Below are positions 1 to 5,449 of a DNA stretch of 8,978 nt, piece after piece. This stretch comes from Alphaproteobacteria bacterium (GTDB taxonomy: Bacteria > Pseudomonadota > Alphaproteobacteria > JABAAW01). The translations under genes and the position numbers were made by a program. Below the pieces are notes generated by a model. It saw only the letters and a program-made list of their open reading frames with translations. It made no database searches and was not told where the DNA came from. Location of the stretch: assembly GCA_014238625.1 (NCBI GenBank), contig JABAAS010000046.1:1-8978 (forward strand), in the 5' to 3' direction. The number at the start of each line of letters is the position of its first letter. Position 1 is the first letter of the stretch.

Positions 1-60
1 CTTGCCAAAAAGGTTAAGCGTCGCATCACGATACACGATAAAAAACTAGTGCCTGCCTAA
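1..60 (+). CDS. C-terminal tail of a possible upstream gene (partial)
   Basis: An open frame entering from the left edge ends in TAA at 58-60 and encodes 19 residues, basic at the start and ending LVPA. The tail is too short to assign to a family. The call rests only on an open frame reaching the window edge and ending shortly before a terminator hairpin, which would suit a gene convergent with the minus-strand block. It may be spurious. Confidence 0.3.
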   Translation, partial: LAKKVKRRITIHDKKLVPA

Positions 61-75
61 ATTAATGGCATAGAT

Positions 76-127
76 AAAAAAGGACCAGCCCCCCTCGTAT
101 ATTATTATATTATCGGGGGGGCTGGCC
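76..127 (-). terminator. Strong intrinsic terminator of the minus-strand block
   Basis: CCAGCCCCCC at 85-94 pairs perfectly with GGGGGGCTGG at 116-125, and the stem extends by GG/CC around a bulged base (82-83 with 126-127). The loop of about 20 nt is almost pure A/T with a CG/CG step at its base and can pair further on itself. Read on the minus strand, the stem is followed at once by six T (complement of 76-81), the layout of a rho-independent terminator for transcripts coming from the right. On the + strand no T-tract follows, although the hairpin could also insulate the gene ending at 60. Confidence 0.85.
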
Positions 128-225
128 AACAGTCACACGCGAGGAAAGGGCAAGAGAAGGAACCGCGCGTGCGAACCTATGTACGAGAGGTTATTTTTCA
201 AACCTTTCGTTGTCTTTGTTTTTTT

Positions 226-420
226 CTATCGATATAGCTCTGGCTGCCTTCCTAAGCTAGCCAAGCGTTCAACGAGCATTTCCAGCGAGGGATGGGACTT
301 TTGATCGTAAGGTTCTTTAGCAAAGCCTTCTAAATCTTTCAGAGCTGCCTCGAAATCGGAGCTTGTCATTTCTTTAGTTCTTGTTAGAACTGCTTCTTCG
401 GCCATAACTTTATACCTCAT
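226..420 (-). CDS. Small hypothetical protein, 64 aa
   Basis: Not recognised with confidence. The frame encodes a charged, probably helical and soluble protein with no signal peptide or membrane segment. Residues about 21-35 (SSDFEAALKDLEGFA) resemble the opening of the exodeoxyribonuclease VII small subunit XseB (consensus like FEEALxELExIV), but the similarity fades after that and the family is usually longer (about 70-85 aa), so I do not assign it. Two starts are possible. ATG at 420 has AAAGG 11 nt upstream; ATG at 405 (residue 6) has GAGG 9 nt upstream and may be the true start. The gene lies 171 bp after ynjD on the same strand and is followed by the terminator at 76-127. It is either the last gene of that block or has its own promoter in 421-591, where I see none that is convincing. 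Confidence 0.55.
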   Translation of the reverse strand: MRYKVMAEEAVLTRTKEMTSSDFEAALKDLEGFAKEPYDQKSHPSLEMLVERLASLGRQPELYR

Positions 421-504
421 TTTTATTTATACCTTTCGCCTGCCTGCTTCTGCCAGATCGGAGCATTTCCTCACGAGCAAAATTCCTTCGTGCTATTTGT
501 ATGT

Positions 505-545
505 AATATGGCAATCTTTATGCCAAGAATGATGGCAAGAATGAA
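505..545. repeat. Overlapping inverted and direct short repeats
   Basis: In the gap between ynjD and the 64-residue gene, GGCA (510-513) faces TGCC (521-524), and TGCCA (521-525) faces TGGCA (533-537), so two small hairpins are mutually exclusive. The 9-mer CAAGAATGA occurs twice, at 524-532 and 536-544. The spacing of the direct copies is 12 bp, about one helical turn, which would suit a bound protein, but there is no further support. No clear terminator follows ynjD here. Confidence 0.4.
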
Positions 546-591
546 TATGAGAAATTATTTGTCTTAACAATCGATAATTGAGTTAGTTTTT

Positions 592-1287
592 TTACCTGCT
601 TGTGAATTTTGATAATATCAATCGCTCCATGGAGATGGTTTTACCACCACTAGCGCGAGCATCTGCTGGGTCGTGAGTTACTAGAATTGTCGGGACGCGT
701 TTTTCTAAAATTTTTTTAAAGACGAATTGACGAAAGCTCCTCCTCAGTGGTAAATCGAGCCTTGAAAAAGGCTCGTCGAGCAACAATGCCCTCGGTTGCG
801 CGAGCAAGCATCGCATTACGGACACTCGCGCCTTCTGACCGCCGGACAAACTATGCGGATCTCGCTCTGCGAAGTCTGGCAAGCCAGCCTGCTGCAATGC
901 TTGGATAACCTCTGCCTTTATGCGCGCTCGACTATATTTCGCTGTTCGCAATGCGAAAGCCAAGTTTTCTCCTACCGACATGTGAGGGAACAACAAGTCT
1001 TCTTGGAACAATAAACCGATCCGTCGCATATGGATTGGCAATTGAGTTATGTTCTCACCATTTAGGAAGACCTGTCCGCTAGCTTGCAGAGGTTTTTCTA
1101 GTGCTCCGCATATGTATGCTAGTAGCGAAGATTTACCAGAGCCGCTAGCGCCCATAAAGACGGTTATCTCTCCACAATCGACTTGCAGGTTTAGGTTTTG
1201 CACGAGGTAGTGTTCGCCGATCGCCAGAGATATGCCTTGCAACTCCAATCCCTTGAAGTGTTGAGAGTTTTTAGCCACTTTAGACAC
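592..1287 (-). CDS. ynjD: ABC transporter ATP-binding protein, YnjD type
   Basis: The nucleotide-binding subunit that should drive the YnjBC importer from the cytoplasmic face. All ATPase motifs are present in the 231 residues: Walker A GASGSGKSS (46-54), Q-loop Gln95, signature LSGGQKAR (147-154), Walker B ALLLDEP (167-173), D-loop SRLD (175-178) and switch His205. Length is normal for a one-domain ATPase. Within the superfamily it resembles the ThiQ/YnjD group. The partner genes decide for YnjD, since they are YnjB- and YnjC-like rather than thiamine-type. Translation starts at GTG (1285-1287), inside the end of the permease gene: the 8-bp overlap GTGTCTAA holds both this start and the permease stop. 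There is no good Shine-Dalgarno, so translational coupling is likely. The substrate is not known from the sequence. Confidence 0.9.
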   Translation of the reverse strand: MSKVAKNSQHFKGLELQGISLAIGEHYLVQNLNLQVDCGEITVFMGASGSGKSSLLAYICGALEKPLQASGQVFLNGENITQLPIHMRRIGLLFQEDLLFPHMSVGENLAFALRTAKYSRARIKAEVIQALQQAGLPDFAERDPHSLSGGQKARVSVMRCLLAQPRALLLDEPFSRLDLPLRRSFRQFVFKKILEKRVPTILVTHDPADARASGGKTISMERLILSKFTSR

Positions 1288-3025
1288 CCGCCATAAATGC
1301 GCGTTTTCGCCAGACTATGCGTGGTATTAGCAAGGCGAGTGCGAAAAATAAGAATGGTGTTGTTGCTTGTAGCAAAGCGAAAGCACCGAGCAATCTTCTG
1401 TCTCCTCCTGCTGCGAGAGCTACGGCTTCGCTGGTTATTGTTGGGAATCTCCCGGCACCTATCAACACTGTGGGCGCATAGAGAGCGATGGATACGGCTA
1501 TTCCCAAGGCGAATGCTGTGAGCAATGGTTTGAGCAGCATGGGCAGGGTTACGAGTAGCATAGTTCGATTTCTATTGCTGCCTAGGGTTTGCGCGGTAAG
1601 TTGATAGCGCTGATCGAGTCCGCGCCAGTTATCGCCAAGCGACAAGAAGATGTATGGCAAGACGAACAGCATATGCGCCCAAATGATGATTGGCATTGCG
1701 ATTGGCACGGAGAATGAGAATAGCAAGATTTGTATTCCTAGCAGGAACGATATTTGCGGAATGACCAGCGGCAAATATATTGCTAACAATGCCTTATCGG
1801 AGTATTTCCTAGCTATTCGATGTTTGCTACGCGTTTCTTGCTCTAGGCAAAGGACGCATAGCATCAGAGCGCAGGCACTAGCTGCGAGAGCTATCGCTAG
1901 GGATGTATTCCAAGGCTCTATGATTCGCATTGCCGACGAGCTCCAGAGCTCGAAGCTCCACTTTTGCGGCAAGGCTGCTGGGAATCGCCATACTTTAGCG
2001 AACGACCATATTGGCAGGAGCACTATTGCCAAACTTCCGAGTATGCACAAGCCGATACTAGTTGCTCCAGCCAAGATATCTCCAAAAGAGTATTTAAGAG
2101 AATATTTAGAATGCCTGCAGTCCTTACCGCGTAAGGACAAGAGTATCTTTTTATCTTGGTATTTGCTTCGCGCCAAACTTTGTCGCCATAGATTAAAGAC
2201 GATGAGTTCTCCGATGCGCCATATAACAATTGCGAGCAAGACGAGCAACACTTGTAGCAAGGCTGCGCTTGCGGCGACGGTTTGTAGGGATAGGTCTGGG
2301 TCATTGTAAATATCGAGCAATAGACGCGAGAATAGCGGCGGTCTGCCTGGAGCAAGGGTTAACGCTACCTCTAGGTTGCTCATCGAGAAAGCGAGCACGG
2401 CGTATATGGGCAGACGCATGCGACGATAGAGCTCTGGCAGTACGACATGGAGAAAAGCCTCACGCCTAGGGTATCCCAAGCCCTGCGCTGTTATTAGAGC
2501 CTTGTCCGAGTTATTTGCATTTTGCGATGCTAATGCTATGAGGAACAAGAATGGCACTTCTTTGATGACTAATGCTAGAACATATAGCAATCCGTATGGG
2601 TCTGGATTAGTTAACCAGAGAGGCGGTTCGGAGAAGCCGGTTATTTGGGGAGATAATAATCGAATGAACCATCCGCTAGGAGCGAACAAGAATCCGATTC
2701 CCAGGGCGACTGCTGCGTGCGGTACGGATAGCAAAGGCGCGAGCATCAGGCGTAGAGAGCCTATTACGCGCCCATATGCGAAGGAGCAAAAAACCGAAAA
2801 AACGATTACGCAGGATATTAGTGTGGCGGAGAAACCGCACTTTATTGTAAAAAGAGCTGAGCTAACGAGGAATGGTATCTCGAACAATTCTCTCATAGGC
2901 GCGAGGGAGAAAGTGCGCAAGCCTAGTGCTGGGAAGTAGCCAAAAGACGGCAGTATCACCGCGCATAACCCACACAGAATGGGTGCGAGGAATAGCAGTA
3001 GCGTTATCGGCGGAGCGAATCTCAT
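1280..3025 (-). CDS. ynjC: ABC transporter permease, fused double domain, YnjC type
   Basis: The membrane component of the importer. In 581 residues it carries two binding-protein-dependent permease halves, so one chain probably makes the whole pore. Each half has an EAA-type coupling loop that docks the ATPase: about 178-198 (ITAQGLGYPRREAFLHVVLP) and about 476-497 (LTAQTLGSNRNRTMLLVTLP). Hydrophobic stretches near 8-27, 55-80, 95-115, 145-167, 205-225, 250-270, 318-340, 375-393, 412-437, 442-463, 500-520 and 545-568 are consistent with about six spans per half. A hydrophilic linker (about 280-312) joins the halves. E. coli YnjC is a little shorter (about 510 aa). The start ATG has no close ribosome site; GGGAG lies 15 nt upstream, and the in-frame codons just upstream are not usable starts. 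It overlaps ynjD by 8 bp and follows ynjB after a 156-bp repeat-bearing gap. Confidence 0.88.
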   Translation of the reverse strand: MRFAPPITLLLFLAPILCGLCAVILPSFGYFPALGLRTFSLAPMRELFEIPFLVSSALFTIKCGFSATLISCVIVFSVFCSFAYGRVIGSLRLMLAPLLSVPHAAVALGIGFLFAPSGWFIRLLSPQITGFSEPPLWLTNPDPYGLLYVLALVIKEVPFLFLIALASQNANNSDKALITAQGLGYPRREAFLHVVLPELYRRMRLPIYAVLAFSMSNLEVALTLAPGRPPLFSRLLLDIYNDPDLSLQTVAASAALLQVLLVLLAIVIWRIGELIVFNLWRQSLARSKYQDKKILLSLRGKDCRHSKYSLKYSFGDILAGATSIGLCILGSLAIVLLPIWSFAKVWRFPAALPQKWSFELWSSSAMRIIEPWNTSLAIALAASACALMLCVLCLEQETRSKHRIARKYSDKALLAIYLPLVIPQISFLLGIQILLFSFSVPIAMPIIIWAHMLFVLPYIFLSLGDNWRGLDQRYQLTAQTLGSNRNRTMLLVTLPMLLKPLLTAFALGIAVSIALYAPTVLIGAGRFPTITSEAVALAAGGDRRLLGAFALLQATTPFLFFALALLIPRIVWRKRAFMAGV

Positions 3026-3090
3026 TGGGCAAACAAAACACTCCCACCATTATTTACAAGCACCTAACTTATAATTTTGTCCGCAGCTAT

Positions 3091-3161
3091 TTTTGCGAAA
3101 ATAATTTTGCGAAAATAATTTTGCGAAAATAATTTTGCGTAGACTGTTTTTGCGAAGATTG
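3091..3161. repeat. 14-bp tandem repeat in the ynjB-ynjC gap
   Basis: Three exact copies of TTTTGCGAAAATAA lie end to end at 3091-3104, 3105-3118 and 3119-3132. Two degenerate units follow: TTTTGCGTAGACTG (3133-3146) and a 15-bp TTTTTGCGAAGATTG (3147-3161). Across each junction AAAAT-A-ATTTT is an inverted repeat, so a minus-strand transcript would contain a run of interchangeable A/U-rich hairpins between the binding-protein and permease cistrons. There are no unique spacers, so this is not a CRISPR. A role in lowering permease expression relative to the binding protein, or in mRNA stability, is inference only. Confidence 0.9.
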
Positions 3162-3181
3162 TTTTTATGTAGCCTACCCCC

Positions 3182-4438
3182 CTATCCTCCATAGCGTTTT
3201 TGCCATTCTTTTTTCAAGCTTTCGCTCCAACTAGGATGCGGCTCTGGCAGGCTTTTGCCTAGTTCTTTAGCGCTCAAGGCACCGACTTTTGCCTTCCCTT
3301 CGATCTCCTTAAAGAAAGCGCGAGCTGCTTTTGGCAATTTATTGACTGCCAACACGCTAGGGTCACCCCAGACTTCCAAATCGGCTTTCCGCGCTTGCGC
3401 TTCTGGGGAGAGCAAGAAGTTAGCTACGACCTGCGCGCCCTCTTTAGCGTTAGCATTATATGGAATAGCTACGAAATGCGCATTTCCTATAGTTCCTTTT
3501 TTGAACACATAGCCGCGAGCGCTCTCTGGCAATGTTCCTTGAGCTATGGATGATGCGACATCACCTGGATTGAAGGTTAGCGAGAAATATACTTCGCCGT
3601 CGTTTAGCAATTGATTTTGCTTCGGCCAATTTTTTGGGAAGTTTTTACCTTTCTGCCACATTACCGAATGCAGCTGCTCGAGAAAGCTCCACAACGGCTC
3701 TGTTATTTTGTGGAAATCATCCCCTACGGGACGAGCCAACACCTCACTGTCTTCGACCAAGTCATATAGAGCCTGCTTCAAGAATGTTGTACCAATAAAA
3801 TCTGGCGGAGCAGGATATGTGAATCGTCCTTCGTTTTTTTTAGCATAAGCGAGCAACTGCTTTAGGTTTTTAGGTGGTTTTGCGACCCGCGCTTTATCGT
3901 ATATGAATACCAACTGCGCGGTACCCCAAGGAGATTCGTATCCGTCTGTTGGTATGGTAAAATCTGTGCTAGTTGCGGGTTTGTTTTTATAATCGACATA
4001 TTTAGCGTTTGGCAGCCTATTTGCGAATGGACCAAACAACAGTTTTTGCTCTTTCATGGCGCGAAAGTTTTCGCCATTGATCCATATCAAATCGATTCCT
4101 CCCTTAGTATGCTTTCCTGCGCTTTTTTCTGCGAGGACTCTCCTTACCGCATCGCTAGTGCTTTCTAACTTGAAGTGCTTTAGATTTACTCCGTATCGTT
4201 TATCGACTTCTTGAGCGACCCACCGCAGATATTCGTTTATTTTCTCGGAGCCTGCCCAAGCAGCAAACCAAACTGTTTGCCCACGCGCCTTATCTTCGGT
4301 TTTATGAAACGCGCCATGATCGGCGTGAGCAATAGTTGCGCCGAAACTACTCGCGAGCAAGAGCACAGCCACTAGCACAGCCAGCGCATAATTGCGCAGG
4401 AGATTACGGAGAAGCGATGGAATGGATGAATGAGACAT
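3182..4438 (-). CDS. ynjB: Periplasmic solute-binding protein, YnjB type
   Basis: The receptor of the importer; it should capture the ligand in the periplasm and deliver it to YnjC. The 418 residues begin with a Sec signal peptide: basic Arg11/Arg15, a hydrophobic core at about 18-32 and a likely signal peptidase I site AHA|D after residue 39. No lipobox Cys is present, so the mature protein is soluble. The mature part has the extracellular solute-binding fold. The hallmark of the YnjB branch is visible at 114-125 (GIDLIWINGENF), with a hinge-like region near 162-185 (IPTDGYESPWGTAQLVFIYD). E. coli YnjB is about 390 aa, so the length fits. The ATG has GGAG 7 nt upstream, the best ribosome site in the block. 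Only 26 bp separate it from the CinA-type gene upstream. The ligand cannot be deduced. Confidence 0.87.
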   Translation of the reverse strand: MSHSSIPSLLRNLLRNYALAVLVAVLLLASSFGATIAHADHGAFHKTEDKARGQTVWFAAWAGSEKINEYLRWVAQEVDKRYGVNLKHFKLESTSDAVRRVLAEKSAGKHTKGGIDLIWINGENFRAMKEQKLLFGPFANRLPNAKYVDYKNKPATSTDFTIPTDGYESPWGTAQLVFIYDKARVAKPPKNLKQLLAYAKKNEGRFTYPAPPDFIGTTFLKQALYDLVEDSEVLARPVGDDFHKITEPLWSFLEQLHSVMWQKGKNFPKNWPKQNQLLNDGEVYFSLTFNPGDVASSIAQGTLPESARGYVFKKGTIGNAHFVAIPYNANAKEGAQVVANFLLSPEAQARKADLEVWGDPSVLAVNKLPKAARAFFKEIEGKAKVGALSAKELGKSLPEPHPSWSESLKKEWQKRYGG

Positions 4439-4464
4439 AAGATAACTCCAAATGGTAACAAATT

Positions 4465-5235
4465 TTAAACTTCAAGTTTTTTTAGCATAGCAGATATTTT
4501 TTGCACAAGCTCTTGTAATCTTTGCGGGTTGCTGTCGGAGACCACAATCGAGTTTTCCCAACACAACGGAGTTGATTTTGTATCTTTTAGTCGAGGATAG
4601 CTACCTATTTGACAATCTGGGTATTCTTTTTGCAGGGCTTCGAGCTTCTCTGCGAATTGGCTTTCGTGCAGTTCTGTAGCTATATCTTTGCTTAGCCACT
4701 GGTTTCCGCTTGCGATTTTGTTTTCGAGCGTTGAGAGCATGGCTGCGAAGACTTGCGGCACTCCTGCGAGAACATAGATGTTTTTTATATGAAAACCCGG
4801 AGCCATCGAGATTGGATTTTCTATGGGCTGTGAGCCGCTGGGCAACAACAGCATTTTCATCCTAGCTTTGTTCAAGACCTCACCGCGTTTTTTATAGAAG
4901 TCGCTCATCATCTCGAGATGTATTTTCGATACTTCTAGCGGAGCTTCAAACTCTTCCGCGATGGCTAGACTGGTTATATCATCGTGCGTAGGACCTATAC
5001 CGCCTGAGGTAAAGAGTATGTCGGCTACTTTGGATAGGGCTCTTACGGAGGCACGAATATCTTTTTGCTTGTCGTGTATCAACCTAGCTTCGATTAATTT
5101 AATTCCGCGCTGGTTTAAGAATTTGGCAAGCGTTTGCAGATTTTTTTCCTGAGTTCTACCGACCAACAACTCGCTACCTATAGCTAGGAATGCGGCGGTT
5201 TTTATTTTATGTTTTATTTTATGAGATGTTGCCAT
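4465..5235 (-). CDS. Molybdopterin-binding (MoCF/CinA N-domain) family protein
   Basis: A stand-alone domain of the MoaB/MogA/CinA-N fold (256 aa). The N-terminal motif is GSELLVGRTQEKN (about residues 20-32) and the nucleotide/pterin-binding loop TSGGIGPTHDD is at about 76-86, both characteristic. LAGVPQVF follows at about 156-163. The C-terminal nicotinamide-nucleotide amidase domain of full CinA (about 400 aa) is absent, as in the short alphaproteobacterial proteins often labelled competence/damage-inducible protein A. The biochemical role of this short form is not settled; a nucleotide pyrophosphatase activity is known for related CinA N-domains. I choose ATG at 5235. A longer frame opens with TTG at 5271 but adds 12 residues that do not match the family, and neither start has a clear ribosome site. 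It is probably the first gene of the ynjBCD operon and diverges from ffs-dnaX. Confidence 0.85.
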   Translation of the reverse strand: MATSHKIKHKIKTAAFLAIGSELLVGRTQEKNLQTLAKFLNQRGIKLIEARLIHDKQKDIRASVRALSKVADILFTSGGIGPTHDDITSLAIAEEFEAPLEVSKIHLEMMSDFYKKRGEVLNKARMKMLLLPSGSQPIENPISMAPGFHIKNIYVLAGVPQVFAAMLSTLENKIASGNQWLSKDIATELHESQFAEKLEALQKEYPDCQIGSYPRLKDTKSTPLCWENSIVVSDSNPQRLQELVQKISAMLKKLEV

Positions 5236-5316
5236 GCTTTGAGGATAGTAAAAGATTTGTAGCAAAGACAATTCAAAAGGTAAAAAGTATTCTAGTAAAG
5301 AAGTAGTTTAATGGAT

Positions 5317-5322
5317 TATGCT
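5317..5322 (+). promoter_or_regulatory. Possible -10 box for ffs
   Basis: TATGCT (4 of 6 matches to TATAAT) lies 8 bp before the probable 5' end of the SRP RNA at about 5330. I find no good -35 hexamer at 16-18 bp upstream, so the assignment depends mainly on distance. Confidence 0.25.
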
Positions 5323-5329
5323 ATCTATT

Positions 5330-5425
5330 GGGGAACGGGTGCGGGCGAGTGAGATCGCTAACCCGGTCAGGTTTGAAAGAACGCAGCCGTAACGGTATCG
5401 CTTGGGTCGTGCCCGTCCCTACGCT
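5330..5425 (+). ncRNA. ffs: Signal recognition particle RNA, small (4.5S) type
   Basis: The RNA of the signal recognition particle, which with Ffh targets nascent membrane proteins. The conserved domain IV region GGTCAG...GCAGCCGTAACGG is at about 5365-5395, followed by GGGTCGTGCCCGTC, closely matching alphaproteobacterial 4.5S RNAs. The outer helix is visible: GGG 5337-5339 pairs with CCC 5417-5419, and CGGGC 5342-5346 with GCCCG 5411-5415. The apical stem reads GGTTTGAAAGAACGCAGCC (5370-5388). The loop is GAAA (5375-5378), a valid GNRA tetraloop closed by U-G, U-A and U-A, whereas the common form is GGUCC-GGAA-GGAAGCAGCC. Position 5382 is C where the consensus has A. Ends are approximate. 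No terminator separates it from dnaX 25 bp downstream, so the primary transcript may continue into dnaX. Confidence 0.88.
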
Positions 5426-5449
5426 TTGGTGATGTAATGATGAGAGACT

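Noticed and set aside
155..192. GGTTCG-containing stretch as a tRNA T-arm
   Set aside because: No acceptor stem, anticodon arm or CCA end can be built around it on either strand.
508..567. Methionine-rich 19-codon frame on the + strand (6 Met), as a leader peptide
   Set aside because: It has no ribosome site, and the next thing downstream on that strand is only the antisense of ynjD. The Met content follows from the repeated AAGAATGA motif.
1650..2309. 219-codon open frame on the + strand opposite ynjC
   Set aside because: It lies wholly inside a gene with clear permease motifs on the other strand, its translation resembles no family I know, and there is no ribosome site. It is an antisense shadow, as are the similar frames opposite guaB and ynjB.
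592..3025. Assigning the transporter as a thiamine (ThiBPQ) importer
   Set aside because: The ATPase is ThiQ-like, but the binding protein carries the YnjB-type DLIWINGENF region and the permease matches YnjC, and I see no obvious riboswitch in the leader.
3091..3161. Short repeat array as a CRISPR
   Set aside because: Units are 14 bp and directly adjacent, with no unique spacers and no cas genes.
5235..5271. TTG start giving a 268-residue CinA-type protein
   Set aside because: The added 12 residues do not fit the family N-terminus and no ribosome site precedes the TTG. ATG 5235 is preferred, though also without a clear ribosome site.
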